Shown here: positions 55,101-64,000 of the stretch, piece by piece
How the letters are laid out: each line of letters begins with the position of its first letter
How positions within the stretch are numbered: the first letter of the stretch is position 1
Assembly (NCBI GenBank): GCA_029378245.1
Contig: JARKIF010000038.1
Location: 124,001-188,000, forward strand
Origin: Roridomyces roridus
Lineage: Eukaryota > Basidiomycota > Agaricomycetes > Agaricales > Mycenaceae
DNA length: 64,000 nucleotides
Direction: 5' to 3'
Notes under the pieces: generated by a model
Seen by the model: the letters and a program-made list of their open reading frames with translations, nothing else
The model's database searches: none
Told to the model about the DNA's origin: nothing
Program-made: the position numbers and the translations under genes

Positions 55101-55764
55101 CTTAGGCGAGTTCGCGATTATGAATAACTAGGGCTGGGCACCGTACCGTAACGGACACGGCCGTAGAAATTATGGCCGTTCACACACGCAGGAGTCCCAC
55201 GCTGGTTGATACCGTGCATAAAGGCATTTCCTCCCGAGCGGCTTAATTCCCGGCTTATATACTGGTTTATTTTTTCCAGTGACACCAGCGGATGTATACT
55301 AGAATGCTTCTGCAGACTTATATGCATTATCCAACGCTCGAAAAAAAAAAAAAAAAAAAAAGGAATTACGGCCGTTTTCGCACACGGCCGTAACATCACG
55401 GCCCGTAAATTGGCAGCAGATATTGCTGACGGTACGGTACGGTGCCGTATCCGGCCTTATTTCCGTAACACGGCCGTAAACTGATGGTCAATGTTTTCTC
55501 TGATTTCCTGCGGAAAAATTGTTATTGAACGCTACATTCATCAATTCCTACAGTCCAACTCACTCCTTCCACTCATAGCTACCCTTCCTAGCACAAAACA
55601 GGGCTGGGAACATCTGCCACCATCAACTTTGAAGTCAATGGTCCCTTGATGCGTTGATGGCGGCTGCCGTAACATCAACGATGCCCGCCGCAGCTCCCGC
55701 AAGCCCGCCCACCCAAAGGGGAAGCCTATGGAAGGCCGGACAGTCGAGCTTGTCAATCAGACTT

Positions 55765-56324
55765 CCACAGGGGGCATCTACCGTGGCACTTTTTTTTGTG
55801 TGCCAAGGTGGCACTTGGCGCGTAGTTGGCATGTGGAGGTAGAACCACGTGCCTTTGGTGCTCCCTTGATGTGCGTGAGTTCGAATCTGCACTTATGCAT
55901 CCTTTTTCTCTGCTCGACACATTTGGTGATTATGAGCCTCAAACACCCGGTTTACAATTCAAATAAAATGTACAGAGTACTGCCTGACCCATTGAGTGAG
56001 TTCACAATGTGATTCGGAGGATGTTGGGCGGTGTCATTGGGTATTTCCGCACCTGGGTCACTCCATTTCCGTGGAACAGGCAGGGCCACAGCACGAAGGG
56101 CATTAACAGTAATTTTGCAGATACTCAAGGCCCTGTATGTGGAAACTCACTCCCTCAAGAAATAATATCTTCCAAGACATCACAAAGTGCCCGGCCAATT
56201 GTGAAAGCCGGGGAATAAATCAAATTCCCACAAAATGTCCAACCTCCGGCCAACCACGCACCAAGTGCCACGCAAGTGCTACCTTGGCACACGAGGCCAA
56301 GTGCCATGCTTGATGCCCCCTGTG
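55765..56324. mobile_element. 560-bp TIR element splitting the nested element's left repeat
   Basis: Ends CCACAGGGGGCAT and (reversed) CACAGGGGGCAT, with longer inverted homology (GTGGCACTT, GTGTGCCAAGGT). TT on both sides is a likely 2-bp duplication. It separates two halves of a repeat that is continuous in the right-hand copy. No coding. Confidence 0.55.
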
Positions 56325-56539
56325 TTCGGCTCACGTTTTTGGAAATCGGACCCGGGAACCTCTTCCTTATGTACAGTTGCGTTCGAATCAAGAGTGCTTA
56401 CGAAATAATTCATTTCAGACTCATCCGATTCTTAGGCAGCGCACTGAGCATGCTCCGGCAGCCCTGGATGCGGCGAGACTAGGACGAGCGGAGGATGTCG
56501 TTCATGTCAGAGTAGCAGAGGAAACGAAAGGTGGTGGGG

Positions 56540-57190
56540 AGAAGTCAGCTGGCGCCGACCTCGGACAAGACGGAGATGACGCGATGAGTGATGCTTTGAC
56601 GGTCTGTAAAGGAATTTGTCCATTGTGTGGAAGTTGAGGAAGCACCGAGAAGTACGAGAGGCGAGTTCGACGGAGCATCTGTGAAGCCCCGGTTAATATA
56701 GCGTGCGAACAGCACACCGAGGAACATACCAAAGATCTGACAGAGCGCAGGTGCATCGAGCTGTGGAGTGGGGTGAGCTTGGAGGACATCTGAGAGGAAT
56801 GAGAGACGGCACGAGCTTGAGCGGGGTGAAATGAATAACTGGAGGACTTGGATATGTGAACACTTCATTTGTGAACCGATGATCCCAATAGCCGAACACC
56901 GTTGATACCTCGATGAGGATGAAGAAGACTCCGAGACGAGCCTGACGCAGGAAGGACGAAGAGGAAGCCAAGAGTACTCCGTACGACACGGTCACCACAG
57001 CTGGACACACGCGCCCGCGCCCACAGCGCCAAGGATAGTAGCAGTCCTCGATCGTACGTCCGACAGTGTCAAGGGGAGGCGTGGGTGGAAACAGTACTAG
57101 TGGGGCTGCATTGAGAAAAAAGTCTAGTACAAAAAGCGGGAAGGCAGGGTTGCTGAACGGGTCAACCGGAGTATTGAAATAAAACCACAC
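56540..57190 (-). pseudogene. Membrane-protein-like ORF inside the nested element
   Basis: A minus frame has hydrophobic segments AFPLFVLDFFLNAAPLVLF, VTVSYGVLLASSSSFL and LGVFFILIEVSTVFGYW. A further frame holds ALCQIFGMFLGVLFARYI. Joined by introns they could be an integral membrane protein. I do not recognise the family, and neither the start nor the end is certain. It may be a captured gene piece. Confidence 0.3.
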
Positions 57191-57956
57191 ACCAGGTGGC
57201 CAAGCTCGAAAGAACCCGTGCTCGACGACGCGGAGGGAGATGTAGATGTCACGGATTCAGCTGCTCATCCTCAGCACCTTCAGGCGCAGCTTTGCGATAC
57301 TGTCGTTGTGCCGTTTCTGCAAGGAAGACTTGACTTGGATCAGAAAGGAAAGGCTTTTAGTGCCCACACACACCAATTAAGTCTCCAGCACCCCAGCCTC
57401 ATCCGGATCGGCGGCCTTCACCAACAACATAACTTCGCCGTAGACTCGACACCCGTGGGGTGGGTCGTACGTACATACTGCCAGGCGGAGGCAGAGATCG
57501 CCGGTCGTCATCGTCATTCTCGTACCAGTGGTCGTCAAGTGTCGTATGCCGATCGCGATAAAGGCCCATACCGTGTGCCCTGCTCATACGTATTTCAGAT
57601 TTCTTCAAGCAGTCTTGATCCCAACGTAACTGTCAGCGAGAGGTTTCGGGGTCCAATTTCCGAAAACATGAGCCGATGTCTGATTGACAAGCTCGACTGT
57701 CCGGCCTTCCATAGAAGCCATCTCTGCACTTGCAAACCCTGTTGACATGACTTGGTGAGAGAATTCCGACACAAATCTACCGCGCTGACAGTGTTCAGGA
57801 CAGATTGCCGAGGATTCCCGTATTACGGCCGTACCGGCCGTATTCATGCGGGAAATACGGCACACGGCCGTGTTGAGCACGGGCCGTATAAACCACACTA
57901 CCAGGGGCCACGGCACGGCACCGTCTCCGTATTACGGAGCCGTATTCCGTAGGGTA

Positions 57957-58188
57957 CTGTAGTATTTCGACCGGATCTTCGGGCCTTGTGACCTGTGACC
58001 CTCATCCTTCGATTTTTGAACCTTCGAATTACCATATAAGGAAGGCCGCCGAAAGCGGCCCGCAAAATTTGATGGTATCATTGCCTTTTGAGGCAGGAGG
58101 CAAGGTCTGTGACATGGGACACCTATTTTGATCCTTCATTTTGGCCGTCGCTGTGACGCATGACCGAAGATCCGGTCGAAATAGTACA
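57957..58188. mobile_element. About 230-bp MITE related to the one at 45,969
   Basis: ACTGTAGTATTTCGACCGGA (then TCTTCGG) is inverted, with one or two changes, at 58,160-58,188. CTGTA tips, the TTTCGA core and inner GTGAC words resemble the MITE at 45,969. It sits near the right tip of the hAT element. Confidence 0.5.
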
Positions 58189-58212
58189 GTGTGGTTACGG
58201 TGCCCAGCCCTA

Positions 58213-58679
58213 TGAATAACGAGGCCGCAAATTACCGCGCAGTCGTCCCTACACCCCCAGACTTCCTCGCGGCCAATCAGAGATCGTGCGATCTCGGTCC
58301 ACCATACAAAGTTTCCCAGGAGCTGTGCAATCGCACAGCGGAAGGACTGGAGAATTCTTTTGCTAGGCAGCTGTTCAAGGATCCGTTGATGTGGAAGTGT
58401 ATCAACCCACGCTGCCTCACAACTGCTGTGTTCGGGAATGCCTTTGACGCTCCTCGTCGTGTGGTTGTTGGTTCGTGAGTGTTTTCATTTTTCTTCTTGA
58501 AGAAAATACAGGCTGAGGAATTTCTACAGTTTTCTGGTGCATCAGATTCGGACGCCAGCTTTACGGGAGATGTGGGCACCTTGCTGCCACAACGACCAGT
58601 GCCTCGAGATAGTAAAGAAGTCCATGATGAGTTGCTTGACGACGCAGTTCGGGTCTGGGGCATCCACGACTCCCTCGCC
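58213..58679 (+). CDS. Hypothetical protein whose start codon abuts the hAT insertion
   Basis: The ATG lies at the hAT boundary: ATGAATAAC is made by the duplication, followed by GAGGCCGCAAATTACC. The frame reads MNNEAANYRAVVPTPPDFLA, then LFKDPLMWKCINPRCLTTAV. A GTGAGT donor at 58,477 and an acceptor CAG at 58,511 lead to LRNFYSFLVHQIRTPALREM and a stop near 58,679. Family not recognised. If the gene originally began upstream of 55,120, the insertion has cut it. Otherwise only its promoter was displaced. Confidence 0.35.
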
Positions 58680-58759
58680 TTCCACTTGATTGCATTCTTG
58701 TACCTTTTTTTTCTTGGCTGTAAAACATCATATTGGGAGGAGTCTCCATCCCGCTAATC

Positions 58760-59160
58760 GGTAACTTACTAAGCAGCGAGCTATGGATCTACTAGTGGCG
58801 CGCCGGAATACGCCACTTCCTCTGAGTCTTCCTCAATCCCCGCGACGAAGGCGCAACCCAGGAAGACTGGAACGCAGGGAAAAACCCGAATGCGAGCGCG
58901 CCTTGCATCTCGGTGCAACGGAATTTTTCGAATGTTCACTCCGAAAAATCCGCTTGAATCATCATCTTCCACAAACACCATGTCGGAAAAACGTGATTTC
59001 GCTTATAATGGCCTGTGACAATTATTTGATTATCATAGTGTATAATTGTTATATAATTGTCACACTCCTTCTATAATAGTCACCGGGCCAATCATAATTG
59101 ATCATAATCAAAAGCACGCCAAAACGGCTTGGCGGCATGGTAGTGTGATACAAACATGAC
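58760..59160. other. AT-rich intergenic stretch with inverted repeats
   Basis: From 58,985 to 59,115 the sequence is strongly AT-rich and contains GTGACAATTAT and ATAATTGTCAC facing each other, plus AATCATAATTGATCATAATC. It is probably a terminator region or a small decayed element. No gene. Confidence 0.35.
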
Positions 59161-59212
59161 GACTACATGGAAATCTCGACCTCATTAGCCATACACTCCG
59201 TCCCTGGCATCC

Positions 59213-60258
59213 CTAGCGTGATTGAAGCTCCGCCAATGAGCACTGCAGGCCCGGTGACCTGCGAAAAACCGCTCTGTACTCGTAAAGACCGGCGGCCTCC
59301 TCCGCTGAGGGACGGTCAGGATCAAATGGCCAAAACGGTGGGTAGTTTTCGAGTTGACGCTCTGAGAGCGAGGCCCTGGAAGAGATTTGAGACGGCAAAT
59401 GGAGGGAGACAGTGCACACTTGCCTGATATCGGAGTGCATCTTGACCACATAGTGACAATACTCTGCCAACCGTAGGTAGGCGCGAACCAAGGCGGTGTA
59501 TTCTTCGGCAGAGCGCATGTTGGACTGAATGAGATGAGCAAAAGCAGGATTGCCAGAGCAGATGAGCTCCTGAGAGGTCGCATTCGTGATAATGGCGAGG
59601 TTCTGGAAGTCGCTCAACGGCTTTGCTGAAGAAGAGGACAAATGGGAACGCACCTCAGCGTGTTTGGGGTATGGAGGCGGGTCGGCGGGTGCGAGGTTAT
59701 CGGTCGTGAGCGGGTGTATGTGTGAGGTGGCCGCAGTGTTGCTATTAAGGGTTAAGGCCTTAACAAATTAAGCCCTTAAGTTAAGACTAAGGGTAGGCCT
59801 TTACATCAAGCTGGACCCATTGTAAGGCCTTAATAACCCTTAAAATATGTGGCAGTGCCGGTCTCGGCAGACGTTCCGAGGCTTCGGCCTCCGTGTTTGA
59901 CCCATCAATATTTGATCGCTCCGATGTCAAGCCCCAATGGCAAGGTTTTCGAGTTCGGCAGCTCTCGGCTGCATGTTCGGTAGCAACGAAGACCTTTCTG
60001 TCCTCCAAAATTGATCAAACTGAGGTGCCTTGGCTGCGGAGGGTCGAGGCCACTGACTTGGCGATATTCATACGGTAAAATGACCGGTTTTCACCGCGAA
60101 AATGTGCTCACCTTTGGTTACTTCTGCGGAAAATTAAGCCTTAAATTGACCCTTAAAATGGGACCCTTATTAACCCTTAACTGATATAAAGGCCTTTGCT
60201 TCAGTGGGAACCCTTATTAAGACCCTTAATTGCAACACTGGGTGGCCGCGTCAGACAT
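59213..60258 (-). pseudogene. Small hypothetical gene interrupted by a hAT-like MITE
   Basis: ATG at 60,258 (MSDAAT), then the MITE 59,734-60,240. Skipping the MITE and one GGTGGCCG copy, the frame continues SHIHPLTTDNLAPADPPPYP to KHAE. After a short intron, exon 2 is PLSDFQNLAIITNATSQELI to HYVVKMHSDIRQ. A second intron leads to RQLENYPPFWPFDPDRPSAE and the stop at 59,213. About 150 residues, helical, no signal peptide, no recognised domain. With a 507-bp insertion six codons after the start it is probably inactive. Confidence 0.5.
59734..60240. mobile_element. hAT-like MITE, 507 bp
   Basis: Ends CAGTGTTGCTATTAAGGGT and (reversed) CAGTGTTGCAATTAAGGGT. Duplication GGTGGCCG at 59726-59733 and 60241-60248. 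TTAAGGG/CCCTTAA words crowd both ends. No coding. Confidence 0.8.
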
Positions 60259-60343
60259 GGTGGTTGTGGTCGGAGCTGGTTTGTTTGTTGACGAGTCACG
60301 TCACGCACTACCGGAATAGCGCGTCGGTCACAATGTTCACCAG

Positions 60344-60928
60344 TAGTGATGTAAAAGGCTCGGCCTGGGCCGCCAGGCCCGACCAAGCCGGGCCGGGGCT
60401 TAGTGAAGCCGAGCCGGGCCCGACACAGGGCTTGGGTGGGCCTAGGGCTCGGGCTTCGACAATCTCAGGCCCGATGGAGCCCGCCAGGCCCGGGCCTGGC
60501 TGCCGGTAGTGGTAATTGATGGGATCGCGAGGGAAGGTGTCTGCCGACTCCGTTCCCATCATATGAACATAAGTATGTTGTGTTTCAGCCCTTCAGATCA
60601 CCGCATCTGGGTGCAATCACGCCTCGGCAAGTCTCGGCTTGATAGAGGAAGCCTAGTGATGTTCATTCGAGACAATTTTGATCCAACCGGTGCTCATATT
60701 GCGTCAATACCCTCATTTCTGACAAGCATGAGTTCGAACACAGGAAAATTTGAAGGCACCATGCATTTCTTGTTGGCGGATGGGCAAGCCCCGGCTCGAG
60801 CCCGGTCTTTGGGCCTGGCCCGGCTTGATGACGGCTCAGGCTCGGGCCTCGAGAATTTGGGGCCCGAGCCCGCCAAAGCCGAGCCCAAGCCCGGGCTTTC
60901 AGGCCGAGCCGGGCCCGTTACATCACTA
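60344..60928. mobile_element. hAT-like MITE, 585 bp, GC-rich ends
   Basis: Ends TAGTGATGTAA and the same reversed. Duplication TTCACCAG at 60336-60343 and 60929-60936. Both ends carry many GGCCCG, CGGGCC and GGCTCGG words over about 150 bp. It lies just upstream of the small plus-strand gene. Confidence 0.8.
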
Positions 60929-60956
60929 TTCACCAGCACACCTTGCCCTCGACGCT

Positions 60957-61479
60957 ATGTCCAAGCTTTTCAATGCGACAACGGCCCAGAACATCGACTC
61001 AGGTGCGCGTCCCCCTCCTCCTTCACTATTGTTTTCTGACGAGTGATGCGCTCTAGCTGAGAATACCGCACAGCCACAACCTCCTTCTCCTTCCACCCAC
61101 GATAGCCACCGCGTCGATCTCCTCAGAACTAGGAATCCTCTGGGTACACAACCTCCAATCATCTACTTTGACCTGTGTCTAACTATTTTCAGTCGATTCA
61201 GCTTGTCTTGCGCCCTCCACTCGAATCGTCATCCTGTCCGATGCGGACAATCCACCTACTTATTTCAATCGATATGACATCTCTCGCCGACTCTTTCAAA
61301 CGACATTGCGACTGGGACTCAGAGCTCATGGTCCTTTGGGGGACGCTGTGCGAGGGAAGGAAAGCTTGCTGATGTATGATGTGGCATACACGAGGTGCGT
61401 CGCTGACGCCTAGGTCCCGTCTCCTTTCACTCACAGGAGCCAGAATTGCACGTTTCACGTCCGTGTCGGTCTCGCTTGA
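60957..61479 (+). CDS. Small hypothetical protein, four exons
   Basis: Exons 60957-61002, 61057-61143, 61193-61394 and 61437-61479 join in frame to 125 residues. Start MSKLFNATTAQNIDS; middle STRIVILSDADNPPTYFNRY, DISRRLFQTTLRLGL and LLMYDVAYTR; end QNCTFHVRVGLA. All introns are GT-AG and 42-54 bp. No known domain. It is divergently arranged with the gene at 59,213-60,258, and its upstream region now holds the 585-bp MITE. Splicing is my reading and alternative acceptors exist. Confidence 0.45.
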
Positions 61480-62339
61480 TGCCTGAATACAATCCAGGCA
61501 CACAATATGCAGTTTCCGTCCTCACAAGACACCCTTGGTGAGTACACGTCTTTACTACATAGTCTTGCACCTCGTCCTTCCATCCGCGGCCCGACTCCCA
61601 CAACAGAGCAGGGCCCTCATCCCCTATACTCCTTCCTCCCTTCGCCCGCCGTTCCTAGCTGTTTTTTAACATCTTCCAGGTCCCACGTCAACGCGTCACC
61701 GTTCCTTGCGTCAAGCCGCAAGCTGCCCATCACATCCATGGTAAATATCCATCCATCCATCCTCCCCCCATGCGCCCCGTAAATCGCCGGCAAGAGACTC
61801 GCCCTCCGGGACTCCCAAGCCGCGTCTGCGTGCCTTTCTCCCCCCTCCGATACATGCCTCGAAACCTACACTAATGTTTCCCGCCCAGACATAGCTCCGA
61901 GGACCGATATCGCGCCCTCGGGCGCTCTCAATCTGGGTGCTAGCTGCCTTGCCCCGTCCCCTCTCCGTACTCTAGCGCTCGAGGAAGTTTACCTTACCTC
62001 TCGCACACCCCTCGGTCAACACTCACCATCACCCCATTTGATTCGTGCAGCAGCAGGTTTTGTGTGCGGTCTGCAGTGAGGAGAGAAAGGGCTGTGCATA
62101 ACGAGATTGTCGTGTGCGGCCGGCGGGCGGGCGCCCTGCATCGCTCAGCTCAGACTGACCAACTCGATTCGAATAATGGGGCATTTTGCTGATGTGGTGC
62201 GTACTCTCCTTCCCCTTCGAAAAAGATGCTGATTCGATTTGCGTACAGTCCACCTCGCAGTTGGCTCTGGCGCGATCCAATCTATCCCATACAGGTATTT
62301 CAAGGCGAGCAGTTGCTTCACTTCGACCAGTTGACCCCC
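61480..62339. other. Pyrimidine-rich intergenic stretch
   Basis: CT-rich sequence typical of fungal promoters. No gene is supported. An upstream exon of the adenylate-forming gene could start at ATG 62,177, but I could not connect it with confidence. Confidence 0.4.
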
Positions 62340-64000
62340 ATGTCTGCTATGCCTGCTTCCATCCTCGATATATTCATCACCACCGCCAACGATCCTTCCA
62401 CCTGCGGTCGCCGTGGTATAGAATGCGGTTCGGACGCCTGGACGTACGCAGAACTCGAAGCAATGTCCAACGCCATGGCACACGAGCTCAAGGACTTGCT
62501 CGGTCTTTGTCCCAAGGTTGCATTTGTCGGCGAGAACCATCCGTATGTCTTTGCTCTCATGCTGGCCGTGTGGAAAATCGGTGGTATCTTCATCCCCATT
62601 GATGCACACGTCCCGCCCGCGCTTCTCGACGGGATGCTCGATATCGTCAAGCCGGCGTGCATGTACCTGTCTGCAGTCGATGTGTCGAACGTTTCACGGG
62701 CCTCAAGTATGCAATTATTCTCCTCAGCGTGATTAGGCTAACTCCTCCTTTCAGAGCTCCCCGTCGAAGTTCGAGTGTTCCATCCGGAGAACTCCACCAT
62801 CCCTACCTTGAACAAGCAATATGGAAGCGGCAGCACCGCGCTCAAGTGTAAATACAGCGCCGATGAACCTTGCATGTATCTCTTCACCTCTTCGGCATCT
62901 TCTGCAGAGAACTTGAAGGTACCCATCTGAATACCATCCTCACGGTATTATCTCATTGATATTTCATTTAGGCCGTACCCCTCATGCTCAAGTTAATCCT
63001 CAGCAATTGCCAGTCCAAGCTCGCCTGGTGGCGTGAGATTCAACCTACCGCCACTCTCGACGGCACCCGAGTTCTTGGTTGGGCACCTTGGTCACACGTC
63101 CTCTCCCACATGCAGGTGCGTTGATCATCTCCTTCCTTCGGCTCCATCCTGATTCTTTCGTCCGCAGGACATCGGCACTGCTACGTTCCTCACCGCCGGT
63201 TGCTACGTCTTCGCCTCCGTGCCTTCCTCTTACCAGGCGCAGCAAGCCTGGACCGGACCTCACAACGCGTGTCATAGACGGTGTCCTCAACAAGAAGGTC
63301 ACCGCGCTCGCAGCCTTGCCGTTCGTTATCAGCGGGATGAAAGACGAATACGAGGGAGGCTGCACCGCCCTCATTCATGCTCTCCGTGGTATGACCATGC
63401 TCGAATGCGGTGGGGCTTCACTCGACCCTGCCGTTGCTGAGTGGGCTGAAAGCAGCGGTGTGCCACTCATGGTCGGGATGTTGGGCGAGCGAAGGAGTCG
63501 CTTCATGGATTCTCTCAAGGCGCGCTTATTGCGGGTGCCAAATTGTCGCTTGACGCTTGCGAGGGTGCGGTTGGTGTGTTCTCTTCCCTCTCCGTTTCGT
63601 GCCCTTCTAATTACGGCGATATCAGAGGGAGAGCTCGTCGTGAAGAGCAAGCTTCTTCCACATGGCTATATTGGTTACAACGATGGTTCGTTCTCAGTAG
63701 ACTCCCAGGGCTGGGTCACGTTCAAAACCCGAGATCGCTACCGTGTGCAAGATTCCAAGTTCCTCTGGCTCGGAAGGGCCACAGATTATATCCAGGCATG
63801 TCAGGTTTCTCAATTCGAATGCAAACACAACTCACTGTGCCTCAGATGACGAGCGGCGAATCTCTCGATCCCCGTCCCATCGAAAAAATGTTGGGGTCGG
63901 CCGCACTCATCTCCGACGCCTGCATCATTGGCGACACCTTCCTCCGTGGTGCCTCTACGGCCGTCTGCGCTATCGTTGAGCTGTCGGGAGAGGCCAAGCG
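62340..64000 (+). CDS. Adenylate-forming (AMP-binding) enzyme, 5' part, runs off window
   Basis: MSAMPASILDIFITTAND starts an adenylation domain of the fungal NRPS-like/adenylate-forming reductase type: VAFVGENHPYVFALMLAVWK, GGIFIPIDAHVPPALLDGML, then after an intron LPVEVRVFHPENSTIP and YLFTSSASSAENLK (phosphate-loop region). Further exons give WAPWSHVLSHMQ, VTALAALPFVISGMKDEYEG, GYNDGSFSVDSQGWVTFKTR and FLWLGRATDYIQ, the late A-domain motifs. The reading frame shifts between about 63,240 and 63,262 (YQAQQAW against PDLTTRVIDGV), where no intron fits. It may be a frameshift mutation or a sequence error. Thiolation and reductase domains would lie beyond 64,000. Confidence 0.75.

Larger units (their letters stand above)
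55727..57713. mobile_element. Nested inverted-repeat element inside the hAT element
   Basis: TATGGAAGGCCGGACAGTCG (then AGCTTGTCAATCAGAC) at 55,727 is exactly inverted at 57,680-57,713. The inverted match resumes past an insertion: CGGCTCACGTTTTTGGAAAT at 56,329 against its complement near 57,650. True ends may lie slightly further out. No target duplication was identified. Confidence 0.5.
55129..58212. mobile_element. hAT-like element, 3,084 bp, with nested insertions
   Basis: The ends are TAGGGCTGGGCACCGTA and its reverse complement. The 8-bp duplication TGAATAAC lies at 55121-55128 and 58213-58220. TAGGG-type tips and an 8-bp duplication are characteristic of hAT elements. ACGGCCGT words are repeated near both ends (55,150-55,480, 57,825-57,955), resembling the subterminal repeats of Ac. 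No hAT transposase was recognised, so the element is non-autonomous as read. Confidence 0.75.

Noticed and set aside
55340..55362. Poly-A run as a retroposon tail
   Set aside because: It lies inside the hAT-like element beside subterminal repeats, with no target duplication next to it.
62180..62190. TTTTGCTGATG, which resembles the CATCAGCAAAA transposon tip
   Set aside because: There is no subterminal word array and no partner end nearby; probably chance, or coding of a short upstream exon.
1..64000. CRISPR arrays, bacterial operons or ribosome-binding sites
   Set aside because: Short spliceosomal introns and fungal gene families show eukaryotic DNA; the direct repeats seen are element-specific words, not repeat-spacer arrays.

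Overview
The window looks like nuclear DNA of a mushroom-forming basidiomycete (Agaricomycetes). The evidence is the many introns of about 45-65 bp, two STE3-type pheromone receptor genes, a Plavaka-type DNA transposon, a chromodomain Gypsy retrotransposon, fungal GHKL-ATPase and adenylate-forming genes, and a non-reducing PKS remnant. No species is claimed.

Layout. 0-4 kb: the 5' end of a small membrane-protein gene, then a 3.6-kb terminal-inverted-repeat (TIR) element with an 8-bp target duplication and one long minus-strand gene. 4-12 kb: three more copies of the membrane-protein gene, mixed with MITEs and tRNA-like modules. 12.6-13.5 kb: an intact six-exon gene for a small secreted protein. 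13.8-17.7 kb: dispersed tRNA-like modules cut by a hairpin element and by a MULE-like element with a 9-bp duplication. 18.1-33.4 kb: one GHKL-ATPase gene (minus strand) broken into three pieces by two DNA elements; one of these holds a complete, apparently very recent Gypsy element. 34-39.3 kb: two STE3 receptor genes, probably a B mating-type (receptor) region. 40-45.5 kb: an internally deleted non-reducing PKS between inverted repeats, then an FAD monooxygenase. 46.5-53.8 kb: an extradiol dioxygenase (DODA) gene split by a 6.2-kb autonomous Plavaka element carrying a transposase and a divergent DUF6532-like gene. 54-61.5 kb: a duplicated fragment of the STE3 3' region, a 3.1-kb hAT-like element with nested insertions, and two short hAT-like MITEs at a divergent pair of small genes. 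62-64 kb: an adenylate-forming enzyme gene that runs off the window.

Several target genes read on in frame when the inserted element and one copy of its duplication are skipped. This fixes element ends to the base and shows that transposons dominate this region. The receptors, PKS, monooxygenase and dioxygenase suggest a mating locus next to a decayed aromatic-metabolism neighbourhood; that link is inference. All boundaries, splice sites and family names come from reading the sequence by eye, with no alignments or database searches.
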